Shown here piece after piece: positions 34,464 to 46,899 of a DNA stretch of 64,000 bases (the first letter of the stretch is position 1; each line of letters starts with the position of its first letter). A model generated the notes under the pieces. That model saw nothing but the letters and a program-made list of their open reading frames with translations. It had not been told where the DNA came from and searched no databases. The stretch is from Cercospora beticola (lineage: Eukaryota; Ascomycota; Dothideomycetes; Mycosphaerellales; Mycosphaerellaceae): contig NC_088940.1 in the NCBI RefSeq assembly GCF_033473495.1, positions 1,178,001-1,242,000 on the forward strand, written 5' to 3'. The translations under genes and the position numbers were made by a program.

Positions 34464-34981
34464 AGGAGAATACTGCAGTGAGGGGTGCTTCTGTTGTTGT
34501 TTGGTCTTAGCAAGGATTATGTATAGATGTAGAGATGAGTAACGATCATTCTTATGCGCTTGTCATCGTTTGCAGATGGACTGTGTCCTGGATCTGGGCT
34601 TCTTCAATTCTCAGTTCGGCACTGGAACCTTTTCTGCTAGCCCTATACCAGATCATGAATGGCCTGTGCTACTGACTCTAGTAGCTTGGCTGGCCTCCCA
34701 AATCCGGGCCTAGCAATCTGAACATTTCAAGCACGCTGGCTTGAAGGCGATATCATCAGACCTGCCGAGACAGCCGCGATGAATGTGAGTCGAGCAGAGC
34801 AGAGCAGAGGAGGGCGGATGTGATTGCTGATATCTTTCCTCTGACAGGCGTTCCCAACTTCAAGGTAATAAGACTTGCTGGAATCCGGTCGGCTCAGCTG
34901 ACGGAGCAGCTGCGGCACACTGGCTCAATTCCCATGCTTTAGCCCGTCATTCCTGTATGGTGAATGGTATCCTCGCAAGCT
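34464..34981. other. convergent intergenic region
   Basis: About 520 bp between the 3' ends of the secreted-protein and Mtg1 genes. It includes a short tandem AGCAG repeat near 34793-34807. No gene supported. Confidence 0.4.
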
Positions 34982-36075
34982 TCAGTCTGCATTGCCGGCT
35001 CGTCTTGCTTTCGCCCTTTCACTTGCAGCTCGCTTGCCCGCTTTTCGTGCTTGGCTGAGACTGCTCGACGGCATCTTCATCTTGTACTGCTCCAGTGCAC
35101 TTTCGGAAACTTCATCGAGCGTGAACGTTCCCAGGTGACCATTCCTCCATCGCTGAATCATCCAGAGGGCCGTGCTCTCCAGATCCGGCTCTCCTCCCTT
35201 CATCAACCTGCCAGTCTTCCTTGCCATTGCATCGAGCAGCTGCATGGCATCGTTGGTAGGCTCTGAGTACTCTTTGTACACTGTTGGGTCATGCAGATTA
35301 ACGTGATAAAGAAGATAGTCGGCCAGGTTGAACGGAGGGACTACTGTATCTTTCACGCTTCCACAAAGCGCCAACTTCAGCATAGCATCGGAGTCGGGCA
35401 CGTATGGCATGAAAACACCAGGTGTATCGAGCATGTACACGCCGCCTACACCTGTTTCGTCCGCCTCCACGATCTTGACGCCTGTCCCTATCTTTCTCGT
35501 GACTCCAGGCTGGGCGCCAGTATGCGCAACTTTGCCCTTGTTCACGCCCTCTCGGCGCAGTGCATTGAGTAGCGAGGACTTTCCCACATTCGGCATACCC
35601 ACGACCATCAAGTACGAGCCCGTCAAGCTCCCGCGATTGCGATTCGCATCTTTGATCGCATCCAGAATAACACGCACATCTTTACGATCTTTGTGATTGG
35701 AGAAGATGATTTTCGAAGGACGATGCCATTCACGAATCAAATCATGTCTCTACATACCGTAATCAGCTATCTACTCCCACTGATCGCATGCGCAAGATAT
35801 CACTTTCTGCCTACTTTCTTGTCTTCGGGTGTGCCTGTACTCCCTAGATCTTTCTTCGTGTACACGATCATGCGCTCCCGCCCCGCCAAACTGTCCTCGA
35901 ACATCGGATTGCGCGACGTGAGGGGGATGCGATAGTCGCGGCACTCGATGATGTGGTCGATCTGTGAGAGCATTGTCTTCATCTTCGCGAGTCCGGCGGC
36001 ATGATGTCCGAGGTAGTACGAGCGTGGGAGCGACTCGAGCGTCGGGAAGACGGTGCGCGGAACGAAGGTTGTCAT
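34982..36075 (-). CDS. MTG1: mitochondrial ribosome-assembly GTPase Mtg1
   Basis: Circularly permuted GTPase (YlqF/RbgA family) that assists large-subunit assembly of the mitochondrial ribosome at the inner membrane. Exons 35815..36075 and 34982..35749 (65-nt intron) give 342 aa from the ATG at 36075 (MTTFVPRT); an open upstream stretch to 36237 also contains ATGs. G motifs appear in permuted order: G4 IVYTKKDLG in exon 1, then G1 GMPNVGKSSLLNAL, G2-like threonine in GAQPGVTRKIG, and G3 LDTPGVF in exon 2. HHAAGLAKM and DHIIECRDYRIP are typical of the family N-terminus. The C-terminus is basic (RKAGKRAASERAKARR), suited to rRNA contact. It is divergent from the family-X polymerase. Confidence 0.92.
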
Positions 36076-36498
36076 ATTTAGCCTGTCTGGAGACATATTA
36101 TGCCTAGGTCCGAGGAGGTGATAATGTTCTTGATGCGGATGCCGTGTAGACGCAGGTGTAGGAAGCGGGTGGAGTACGGAGGAGCAAGCATTTCTTGGCG
36201 GCAGAGGCATTGGACTTCGTCGTGATCGCGTCACCATAACAAAGACCTATGTACATGCACCTGCTCACTTCTCATGACAACATCCCCACCGCATTTGGAC
36301 GCAGATTGGATAACGGCGACTACACTTCTGGACACATGTGATCGCGGATATGGAATTTGGCAAGCGCTCACTTGATGCGTATCGAGCACCCTATATGGAC
36401 CTCACCTGAGGCATAGAAAGCTCAGCCTACGAAATGTACAATTGGAAGCCCGCGTGACTGTATGATACGCGTTGATTTATTGACTTGAGATACTCATC
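36076..36498. promoter_or_regulatory. divergent promoter between Mtg1 and family-X polymerase
   Basis: About 420 bp, depending on which Mtg1 start is used. No motif I can name. Confidence 0.4.
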
Positions 36499-38736
36499 AT
36501 GGCGGATCACGATTCGACTCTTGGTTCCTCACCTCCATCGAACAACCGAGACCAATCCACGAGAGAAAGGCCGTCTCTGGACCTCAGTGCATTCCCGCCA
36601 ATTTATCTGGGCGCAACACACTTTGACACTGAAGACTTGCACGAATTTGAGGAGGAGCTCGATCGAGCTCACGCTGTCCTTACGTACTCAATCGACGAAG
36701 CCGAGATTGTGCTGAGCAGAGCGGTCAAAACAGCTCGCATCAAGCTTGATCTACGATCGAAAGGTCTTCATACCGAAGAAGTGCAAGTCAAGCCGACGGT
36801 GCCAGCGCTGCCATCACACGATAGTGCATATGAGTCACAGTCCACTCCAAGGAAGCGCAAGCGTGATGAGCTTGAGGCTGTGCAACAAGGCAAGCCTGAC
36901 CCTATACTCATTGAAGACTCCAGCACCGAATCTGAGGGCGAGACTGGCGATGAGAGCAGGCCAAATACGGCCAAGAACACTGCGCGTGCTCGTGTCGTGA
37001 CAAGTGGTTCGGACAAGCCAGAATTGTCTCCGGATCGGATTGTCAAAGTTGTGCGTACTGACTGGTTCAACGAATCTAGATCTGCTGGGCGCCTACTTCC
37101 AATAGAGAACTACATCACGTACGTTGGTCGCGTAGTTCATGCCCCGGACGATAAAGCATCTCAGACATATGCACCTTACCGAAAGCTACCCGACGCCGGA
37201 GCAGGGAAGCTCTCCGTCTCGATGCAGAATGCATCTGCAAAGACTGCATTTTCTGGCAGCGATCTCTTGCAGCGAGCCCGCGAGGATGCGCCCAAATCGC
37301 AAGTAGCCAGAGATCGTTTCGGGCGTCGAAAGTACCACTATCCAAACACCAAGACGCCGTCTGCGAACCCAGCAAGCTGGGAGGCGGGTCACGGAACACA
37401 ACCCGAATATGCACATTTACTGCACGAGACAACCACAGAACATGAGGGATATTCGAGCGATCTTCCTGAGGCCCCGGAGTGGGTCAAAGCACACGTTAAG
37501 TACGCATGCCAACGACTAACCCCGAAGGACAATTGCAACGATGATTTCATCAATCTACTGGAAGGAATCAAACTTGCGAGGCTGTTGACCAATGACGAGA
37601 TTGGAGTGCGAGCTTATGCTACCTCTATCGCAGCATTGCGCGCATATACACATAAGCTCAGTAACCCGAAAGAGGTCTTGCGCTTGCCTGGATGTGATGC
37701 GAAGATTGCCAACTTGTGGATCGAATGGAAGAATACGGGGAAGATCAAGGCTGTCGAGGATGCCCGGGCGGACGAAGATTTGAAGATACTAAAGCTTTTC
37801 TGGAATATTTGGGGCGTGGGTGTCACGACTGCTCGCGACTTCTATTTTGACAAAGGGGTAAGTGAGATCAACGTTTCATGAACTGCGATCCTTTCCCTAG
37901 CGAATGCGTCTATGCTGACAGAATCAAAGTGGCGTGAGATTGACGATATCGTCGAGTATGGCTGGTCAACACTGCAGCGCGTGCAGCAGATTGGAGTGAA
38001 ATACTACGATGAGTTCCTGGACCTAATCCCGCGTGCCGAGGTTGAAAGCATTTGCAAGATCATCCACCGGCATGCAGTCAAAGTGCGAGACAGCGGGATT
38101 CAGTCCATGATTGTCGGCGGTTACAGGCGAGGGAAAGAAGCTTGTGGGGACGTTGACATTGTCATATCGCATCCGGACGAAGCCGCGACGCACAACATCG
38201 TCGAGGACATTGTGGCTAGTTTGGAGGAGGAAGGCTGGATCACGCATACACTGACACTTTCGCTGAACAACTCGAAGCGTGGCCAACAAACGCTCCCTTT
38301 CCGCTCCGATGGTGGTGGGCACGGTTTCGATACACTGGACAAGGCCTTAGTTGTGTGGCAAGACCCAACCTGGCCTACCAAAGATGCTGATCTGGCTTCG
38401 AATCCCAAGGCGAAGAACCCGAACATTCATCGCAGGGTGGATATAATCATCGCGCCATGGCGCACTGCTGGTTGCGCAGTGGTTGGCTGGAGTGGCGCGA
38501 CAACATTTGAACGTGATCTGCGACGTTATGCGAAGAACGTCAAAGGCTGGAAGTTCGACAGCTCGGGTGTTCGAGATCGTGGGAGTGGCGAAGTCATCGA
38601 TCTTGAAGGCTATTATGGATATGGCGGGAAGGAGGGAGCGGCGGGACGGGCGAAGACGCTCGAGGAGGCGGAGCGGAGAGTGTTTGAAGGTTTCGGGCTG
38701 GAGTATCGAACGCCGACCGAACGGTGTACGAATTAG
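36499..38736 (+). CDS. family-X DNA polymerase (Pol lambda/Pol4-like)
   Basis: Nuclear repair polymerase for gap filling in base-excision repair and end joining. Exons 36499..37857 and 37930..38736 (72-nt intron; acceptor CAAAG chosen because it alone gives the family sequence DKGWREIDDIVEYGW) make 721 aa. The N-terminal third is low-complexity and I cannot confirm a BRCT domain; a basic KRKRDE patch may be a nuclear signal. Residues about 330-420 form the helix-hairpin-helix lyase domain (LTNDEIGVRAYATSIAALRAY). The nucleotidyltransferase signature is GGYRRGKEACGDVDIVIS, with catalytic Asp527 and Asp529, and the third Asp624 in RRVDIIIAP. The thumb contains GWSGATTFERDLRRYA. The protein ends 450 bp before the RIP-mutated block. 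Confidence 0.92.
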
Positions 38737-39190
38737 CTAAGTACACTGTGTGAATGGTATTCATAGTAACAACATGCCACCCTCCTGTCTCACGCTCACT
38801 GCGCTCCTTGCCAGCCAGCGCAGCCAGCGGCAGCCATGCATAACGCACTACTGTACGCGCCGGGTCCGCGCTACGTGTCAGACCATTTTTGAATCCCACC
38901 CCTGCTCCTGCCTTTCCGCCGTGTGTTGCTGCCTCTCGATGACAGTGAAGGTGATCGGTATCGATGAAAGAAAGCACGCATGCCGTGTAAATGTTCATCA
39001 TCGTCGGATCTGCAGTCCAAACCGGGGACAGCGGGATTGCAGCCCGGCTTACAGCGTTGCACGACACCCTTTCGGCCCTGTTTACCTCGCGAGCATTATC
39101 GTAATGCTATTCGCGATTATGGAATTCCCGAATTGCGAAAGAATTCTCACCGCTTTTTGCTGGCTTGGCTTTCGATAATTGTGCCTGTTT
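38737..39190. other. transition zone at the edge of the RIP block
   Basis: Normal dinucleotide content (CA and TG frequent) up to about 39187. It holds two copies of CCTGTTTACCTCGC (39077-39090 and 39184-39197) and a hairpin. No gene is supported. Confidence 0.5.
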
Positions 39191-39197
39191 ACCTCGC
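39077..39197. repeat. direct repeat of CCTGTTTACCTCGC flanking the composition break
   Basis: Copies at 39077-39090 and 39184-39197 match over 14 bases and continue similarly (GAGCAT versus TAGAGA). The second copy is the last normal-composition sequence before CpA/TpG disappear. Between them lies an inverted repeat, AGCATTA (39092-39098) and TAATGCT (39102-39108), extended by CGCGA (39088-39092) and TCGCG (39111-39115). Confidence 0.7.
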
Positions 39198-39560
39198 TAG
39201 AGAATTATTACTAAGATAGTTAGGTAACTAGTTAAAATTTAACTTTATATTATTATATATATTATAGAGTAGAATCTAGTCGATTAGTATACTCTTTACC
39301 TCTATTATCGTCTATAATTAAGAGGTATTTCTCGCCTTCTAATTCGCCGCTATACTAACTAACTAGAAGCTAGAATAAGAGAGTATTACTCTAGGTAATA
39401 AACTCTTTAATTATCTTATTAAATCGCTAGAAATAATAACTAATAATAGTAGTTTTAAGTACTCGTTCCTCTATTAATTAGCTTATAATATATTATCGGA
39501 ATAGGAGATAGTACTAGTATAGAAGCCTATTATAAATAGAGTTACTAAATAGAAGTATAT

Positions 39561-39565
39561 TTAGT
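39561..39565. repeat. target-site duplication TTAGT (left copy)
   Basis: Five bases immediately left of the 39566 LTR, matched by 46359-46363 on the right. A 5-bp duplication is usual for Ty3/gypsy integrases. Confidence 0.85.
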
Positions 39566-39760
39566 TATAAGAGTAGAATATAGTAATATATTAAGCGCCT
39601 CTAGACTCCCTATCTAGAGATATTAAGAATAATTCTTACCTTCTTAGTTTATATACGTTCTACGTACTTTTGTCCTACGCTAAGTATAAGTAGTACTAGC
39701 CGTTATACCTTAACGCCTAGTAAGCTACGCCTCTCGAGCTATATACTCCTAGCTCTTATA
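39566..39760 (-). repeat. 3' LTR of element A
   Basis: 195 bp, nearly identical to 46164-46358. It starts TATAAG and ends CTTATA, which fits the usual TG...CA termini after RIP. Differences between the two LTRs are about eight, all transitions. Confidence 0.92.
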
Positions 39761-39776
39761 ACTATCTCCTCTCTCT
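39761..39776 (-). other. polypurine tract of element A
   Basis: On the minus strand this reads as a run of G and A (GAGAGAGGAGATAG) ending one base before the LTR. It is the expected plus-strand priming site and confirms the minus orientation. Confidence 0.75.
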
Positions 39777-40079
39777 AATAGAGCTATCTTAGCTTATAGA
39801 GGAGACTATATATTTCTATCGTCTTAGTATAGTATCTAGTACGTTCGTACTACTTCTTATATACGTAAATATTAAGTCGAGTCTTAGCTCGTAGCTAGTT
39901 GCTATATAGTAACTCTTTATAGTAACGGGCTTATTAATAGTATATACTATCGGCGCTCGCGCTACGAGGCGCCGGTATACTATAAATTCGTTATATACCC
40001 TTCGCGTATTTTCTCTATTAACTATCTATATTTAGTAAGCTCTTCGTATCCGACTTATACTATATACTTAACTATCTAG

Positions 40080-41030
40080 CACTTCTCTCGCGCGCGACCT
40101 ATAAGCAATATACCTCCTAGAAGAGCTACTACTACTCCCGCTACTCCGGCCGCTAACCGTCTCTCTTATATAGTAGACGACCTACTAAAGATAGAGGATA
40201 ATAACTACTAGCGCTACCTCCTATATCTCGTAGACTATAAGTCGCGCGGTTCGTATACGTATTATATACTTCGAGTCTACTAACTCCTTATACCTAGCCG
40301 TCGAGCCGCGCTATAATAGCGATATAAAGCTCGGCTAGTAGCTAAACTATATTCGCTATAGTAAGTCTAACTATAAGTATATTCGTATTACTAATCCGGA
40401 CCTTATAAAGTAGGCGTAGCGCGCGCGCTACTACTACCGCCTACTACGTACGAGTAGGCGCGCCGTATACCTCTAGTAGCTCTACTACTATCTCGATAAC
40501 GTAGACGAGGCTATTACTACTACTCTTAAGCGCCTATAGAGTAACTCGGGCAAGTCCGCTAGTATCTTCTCTATACTAAAGAAGGCTAGCGAAGCGCTAG
40601 CTACTAGTATACTCTCTACTAACGAGCTCGTAGCGACGAGTATAGGCCTCGCTATCTAGTATAGTATATTCGAGCTAGAGTATAAGGTATATCTTATATC
40701 CTACTAGTCGCTTGCTCCTCTTATATAGTACTAATTCGTATAATAGAAGCTCCGCCTACTTAGCGCCTCTAGCGAGGCTCTAGACCTCGCCGTCGCCTCT
40801 GCCTACTCCGGCTAGTCTACTTAGAATAAGAGAGAGCTCTCTAAGCTCGAGGTAGATAATAAGGAGGAGAGTAAGAAGGAGGATAATACTATAGACGTAG
40901 GCGTAGGCGGCGAGTAGCCTACGGGCCTCGCGCTCTTCTTCTACTAGACTCTTATAGTACTTTTATATCTCGCTAGCCCTAGGCTATATACTTCTATTAC
41001 GTATAGTATACGCTATACCTATAGATACTA
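40080..41030 (+). pseudogene. antisense reading-frame relic inside element A
   Basis: Between the chromodomain end and the 3' LTR a plus-strand frame, opposite to gag-pol, looks coding over at least 40300-41000: a long stretch broken only by TAG/TAA codons that RIP would create from Gln or Trp, with an NSGKSASIFSILKKASEAL segment and an acidic/basic stretch RELSKLEVDNKEESKKED. The minus-strand reading of the same DNA is Ser/Leu/Pro shadow. No family recognised. It may be an extra ORF carried by this gypsy lineage. Confidence 0.5.
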
Positions 41031-41199
41031 TAAATAAATATCTTCTTTCCTTTTATAATATTTTAGTTTTCTAAGTTCTCGTATCTTAGCGGTTCTCGTA
41101 TCTTAGTAATACTTAGCGTTTAGAATTCTTAGAATTTTCCGCTATTCTACTAACTACTAGTATTACTATTTCTTCCGCGGTTTCGCCTTATATATAGGC

Positions 41200-44100
41200 T
41201 ACTTAGTTTCGCGTTACGCCTCGAATACGTTAAGTGCCTCGTAATCTCCGATATATTCTACCGGCTTCTAGGTATCGTATTCCTCCGGCTATTTATACTA
41301 TCGAACTAGGTACTTCTTTACGCCTTTCTCTATATAGCTTTCTAGTATTCTCTCGACTTCCTATTCGCCTTACTTATCTATAAGTAGTAGGCTAGTAGCC
41401 TACGTATCGCTGCCTTACTAGAGTTCTAAGAGGAATATATAGAAGATATTATAAATCTACGAGCCGATTAGTAGAGCTAGGCGGTACGCCTACTTTCCGA
41501 CTACGTTAATAACCTTAAATAGTCTAGCGAATCTATCTACTAGCTTCTTCGATAGTATCTTTAACTAGAGGTTCTTTATAGATAATAGGACTAAGTCGCT
41601 AACCTTAAATTCTATCGGCTAGTACTTCTAATTAAAGTACTTAGCCTAAGATTCGCTTACTTATTACTAGCGCTTAGTTAGCTCTTCGTAGTTCTGCTTT
41701 AACCTCTCTATAGTATTCTTCGCTACTAGTACCTCTTCTCGAAGAAGCGCGTCCTAAGCTTCGCCTATATTTCTCTTACGCGTTTCTATAGAAAGGTCTA
41801 GATTAAACCTATATACTACTCGAAATAGCGATATTTTAAGCGTAGTATTCGTACTATTATTATATACGAATTCCGCTAACGATAGGATAGACGCCTAGTC
41901 GTCCTATCGCTCGCTATAATAGATATATATATACTACTTAAGCGTCTAGTTTACGCGCTCGGTTTAACTATTAGTCTACGAGTAGAATATAGTACTTAGC
42001 CTACGTTTTATATATATCTCGTAGTAGAAGTCTAACTAGAACTAGCTAGTAAAGACTAAGCCTCTATCGCTTATAATACTAGCTAGTACGCTATATAGTC
42101 GTATTACTTTATTAATTAGGATATCCGTAAGCTCTACGCTAGTATAGTACTTTGTCGTTCGGACGAAAGTTACTATCTTCGAGTAACGATCTACGATTAT
42201 AAGGATCGTATTAAAGATACGGCTATTCTACTTACTAGGTAGAAGATCCGTAATAAAGTCTATAGATAAATCCTTCTAAGAATAGTTAGGTAGTAGGAGT
42301 ATAGCTATCTCGCTATAGGAGCGATAGCGCCTCGCTTTTAGCTTCTAATAGCTACTATACTACTCGACGTACTACTTTATATCGTTGCTAACCTCCGGCT
42401 ACTAGTACTTCTGCTTAACTAACTCTACTATCTTATCCTTACTAAAATAGCTTACTAGGATATCGTCGTAGTATATATAGATTACCTACGTCTATAATAC
42501 TAGGTCGTTCGGTAGGTATAGAGCCTCTTCCTAGTATATATAGCCGTCCTTAATAGTATATTTCTCGCTCGCTATACCTTTACGTTCGGCCTACTTATAT
42601 AGTGCTTTTGCTTTTAGATCGAGCTATACTAATATAGCGGTATATCTAATAATTATATCCGAGACGTTAGCGTACGGCTGCTCTTATATAGCAATAGCGC
42701 TAGCAACTCGTAAGAGTAGAGTAAAGCTAAACGGACGAACCGAATAGTTAACTACTACCGTAATATACCTACTATCGGGCAGCGCTACTCCTCCGCTCTT
42801 AACTACCGCTATAACTACCTTTAGAGTATCTAACTAAGCCTAGTAAGTAGCTTTTATATAGGTAATAACTAGGCCGCTTATAAGTATAGTGCTCTATACC
42901 TAGAGTTTCTACTATAGTAATAGTAGGAGATTACTTATCTCCTTCGCCTCTTATATATAGTCGCTACGTCTAGATAGCGTATCGGCTAGATTAAGCTTAC
43001 TAGCTCGATAGCTAATAGTAAAATTAAAGGAAGCGAGGAATATCGCCTACTTTACTTATCTACCTATTAACTACTTAACGCCTATAAATCCCTTAAGGTT
43101 AGTATAATTAATAAGTACCTTAATCTTATACGTAGCGCCTTCGAGGTATAGTCGCTACGCCTTAAATGCCTTAACTACTACGAGTAGTTCCTTATCGTAA
43201 ACCTCGTAGTTATATTTAGCGTTAATTATCTTCTATAAGAAGAAGGTAATTAGATACTATTCTACTTCGAATAGTTAGCTTAGGATACTAGCTACTACGA
43301 AGTCGGAAGCGTCGGTTTCGACTCGTAGGCGTAGCGTAGAGTTAAAGTGCCTTAGTAGTAGTATAGTCTAAAATCGATTTTTTAGCTTATAGAACGCCTA
43401 CTCCTTAGCTACTCTCTACTTAATTAGCCCTAGCTTCTTTCTATCCTTTATACTCTTTAATAGCGCTATTAAAGGTACTATAACTCTCGAATATCCGAAG
43501 ATAAATCGATAGTAGAAGTTCGCGAATCTAAGGAAGGATTAAACCTCTATTAGCGTAGTTAGAGTTAGCTACGAGGCGATTATAGCTACTCTACTTAGAT
43601 CTATTATAACGCTACTAGTAGTTACTATAAATCTAAGGAAGTCGACCTTTTTCTAGAAGAACTTATACTTAGAACGCTATACGTAGAGTCTAAACTTACG
43701 GAGCCTCTTAAGTATAGCGTATACGTCTCGTACGTGTTCCTCGCGTATCCTACTATAGATTAGGATATCGTCTAGGTATACTATATAGCTTATATCGACT
43801 AGCTCTACTAGCGTACGGTTAATATATACTTAGAACGTCGCTAGTATATTCGTTAAGCCGAAGGGTATTACCTTATACTAGAAATAGCTGTAGCGCGTAC
43901 GAAACGTAGTCTTCTAGCGGTTACTTAGCTTAATCCGAATATAGTAGTACGTATCGGCTAAGTCTAAGGATATAAACTATATAGCTCCTATAAGTCTATC
44001 TAGCGTCTTACTAATTAGAGGTAGTAGATACCGGTTCTTAATAGTAATCTCGTTTAGCCTATAGTAGTCGATATATAACTATAGCTTACTATTCTTCTTT

Positions 44101-46140
44101 AGTACGAATAGGATAGGCGTATCCGCCTCGCTATCGGAACGCTCGATCTAATCGTACTCGAGTCCTATCTTTAGGTACTCCTTAAGCTCGTCTAATTCTC
44201 GCCCTAACTAGTAATATAGTAGACGGAATAGTAGTATAGTTCTAGGCCGCAGGTTAATCGTATACTCTATACTATTAACTAGCTTGCTTCTTATTTCCTC
44301 TATCGGATTAAGAATATCGTTAAAACGATAGAACTCTTTAGAGATAGGCTTAACCTTATCGCCTATCTTACTTAGGCTTACTATAAATACTACTAGTGCC
44401 TTCTAAAGATCCTTAAAGAACTTATAGGCTTCTCGGACTTCGAACTTACTAAAACGATCGTTACTATATAGCTATTTATCTATAGCGCTACTAGCTAGTA
44501 CGCGCTAAGTACGTCGCTATAGATAGCCTAAGATTACGTTAGGAGTTAGTATATTATATATATAGAAGATACTACCTATAGATCGCTCCTTACTACTAGA
44601 GTCTACGATCCGTATACGTATATAGTATATACTATAATAGTGCTCTAATTTACTTATAAAGATAGTAACTAGCGGCAGAGCCGTATTCGGCCTTATTAGT
44701 AGGTTATACTATAGTATAAAGGCCCTTAATATTATATTAATATCTATAGTATCGTCGAGAAGGAAAGCGGCCGGCTTACTATCTAACTACGTTTCGACTT
44801 CTTCTTCTATACGCGTCGCTAGTATACTCTAAACCGGTAGAGAGTTATCGCTATCTAGTTTAGCGCTAGTAACTCGCGTATTATCTCTAGCGCTTTAGCT
44901 TTTTTCGCTCTCTACTCCTTTACTATAGTTACTCTACGAATAGCTAGCTTATTACTATCTTTCTTAAAGTTCGGGTAGTTAGAACTAATATAGCTAATCT
45001 CGCTATATACGAAGTACGTAGGTTACTAGCTCTTGCCTTTGCCTTTGCCTCTATATTTACTTTTCGGCTTACTACTATAGGTATCGCGTTAGCCGCTAGT
45101 CGAACTAGAGGCCCTTTTATAAGGAGTATCGCTATTAGTACGCTTACGCTTAGCCTACTTATTCTCGGTATTACTATAATATAGCTTATAAGGTATAGCC
45201 TTCTTAGCTTACTAGAGGCGCCTCGCTAGGGCGATAAGGTCGGTATACTTATTAGAGATAGTATAGTTCTTAATAATATCCTTATATAGCGATAGCTTTA
45301 GTTTTATAAGGAACTAGCGTACTAGCTACGCCTTAGTATAGTTACCTAACTAAGACTCTAAGTTACTAAGGTCTATTACGAACTATCGTACGCTCTAGCT
45401 CTTACTCTAGTATATATTCTTATATTCTACGGTTACGAGAAGTATACGGTTCGCTTAATCTCCGACGATATTATATAGGAATTAATAGAACCGAGACTAG
45501 GTATATTCTATAGGTAGAACGCCTAGATATTTATTATACTATACCTCTTACGCTTCGCCTACGAGGTATATAATACCTATAATTACCTTCTAGTAATCCG
45601 TCGGAAACCTCTTTAGTATAGCTATAAAGTTTACCTCGAGAGTATAGATAAATTCGCGTACCTTCTTTATAGTCTTACTTTTAAAGAGCTTAGGCGTACG
45701 TAGCTTAATAGACTCGTATAAGCTATACTCGTCGCTTTCGGAATATACGCCGCTCGTATAACTTACAGACGCGCTACTTTGCTAAGGTATTAGCTATCCG
45801 AGGCCTAGCGCTATCGCGCTTAGCTATACTAGCAATTTAATTATCTATACCTCTCTTAGTAAGCGTTCGTTCTTAGCCTTAAGAGTATAGATTTCTAGCT
45901 ATTCGCGTAACGTATTATTTTTAGCTTAGAGGCGCCTACGTATTATATACGCGTTACTAGCGTTATCGGTATTATCTATATCCTCGTCCTATTCCTCTTT
46001 AGCTTATACTATTCCGGATTCTAATATCTCTTCGATATAGCCTAATAGCTATCTATTATTCGGTACGTCGTCGTCGCGATTAGTCTACTAGGCAGATACG
46101 TTTCGCGTAAGTATAATAGGCCTTAATAGATCGCTACTCT
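41200..46140 (-). pseudogene. gag-pol relic of element A
   Basis: Recognisable segments from 5' to 3' on the minus strand: Gag; zinc knuckle whose Cys/His codons have become Tyr (TYFVYSEISYISSNYP, 45.03-44.96 kb); protease; RT with YLDDILIYS and FANFYYRFI; RNase H with ETDASDFVVASILSQ and YEVYDKELL; integrase with an HHCC-like region, VDRYSK and ASIISDRG; and chromodomain (EVERILESYIEKGVKKYLVR, then PEEYDT and PVEYIGDYEAL). Stop codons sit where Trp or Gln is expected, for example three TAGs at tryptophan positions of the chromodomain, so the damage is RIP, not random decay. Confidence 0.9.
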
Positions 46141-46163
46141 TAATAAGATAGAAGAATTATAAT

Positions 46164-46358
46164 TATAAGAGTAGAATATAGTAATATATTAAGCGCCTCT
46201 AGACTCCCTATCTAGAGATATTAAGAATAATTCTTGCCTTCTTAGTTTATATACGTTCTACGTACTTTTGTCCTATACTAAGTATAAGTAGTACTAGCTA
46301 TTATGCCTTAACGCCTAGTAAGCTACGCCTCTCGAGCTATATACCTCTAGCTCTTATA
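46164..46358 (-). repeat. 5' LTR of element A
   Basis: 195-bp partner of 39566-39760 and the promoter-bearing LTR for the minus-strand element. Compared with the other copy it keeps two TGCC where the other has TACC, and loses CG or CCG at two sites, so the copies received RIP changes independently. Confidence 0.92.
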
Positions 46359-46363
46359 TTAGT
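46359..46363. repeat. target-site duplication TTAGT (right copy)
   Basis: Matches 39561-39565 and marks the right edge of element A. Confidence 0.85.
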
Positions 46364-46899
46364 AGAAATAGAATAGATACTTAAAATATATTAGTAAATA
46401 AATATAAAATTAAACGAGAGGAGGGCGAAATTGCTCCTAACTCGGAACGTAAATATATATAAATTAGGACGCTATTTCGCTACTCGATAGCTCTAATACG
46501 ACTTAGCGTACGCTATAGCCTACCGCTCCTTAACTCTCCTAGTTAATAGACCTTTACGTAGGTAGTAGGCTCTATATATTACCTCGTAGAGCGCGCGCCT
46601 CGCTATATCTCTATATCTATACTAATTACTTCTTCTCTCTTCTATTTCTCTAAGGTATATAAAGGCGCTAGATCGCTATCTCTCGAGTTACTAGCCGGCC
46701 GGACTTATCTATTTATTCGTTATTCCTCCTTATATCTACTACGCTCCTATAGTACTCTACTAGTCGGCCTAGATATAGTTGCTCTACTATAAGGAATCGT
46801 AAGACGAATAGTATATAGTCCTATATCTAACGTAAGCCTTATATATAGTAGAGTCCTTCTAGCTATAGGCTATATAGTAGAAATCGGTAACGCGCTTTC

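Larger units (their letters stand above)
39566..46358 (-). mobile_element. complete Ty3/gypsy chromovirus, RIP-inactivated (element A)
   Basis: A 6.8-kb LTR retrotransposon in reverse orientation, bounded by 195-bp LTRs and a TTAGT duplication. Read on the minus strand through RIP changes it has gag with a zinc knuckle (near 45.03-44.96 kb), protease, reverse transcriptase (YLDDILIYS at about 43.78-43.75 kb), RNase H (ETDASDF near 43.3 kb), integrase (IISDRG near 42.07 kb) and a C-terminal chromodomain (41360-41220). The order PR-RT-RH-IN-chromodomain defines a chromovirus. A purine-rich tract sits beside the LTR at 39566, as expected for the 3' end. It is inserted into already repetitive, RIP-mutated DNA. 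Confidence 0.92.
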
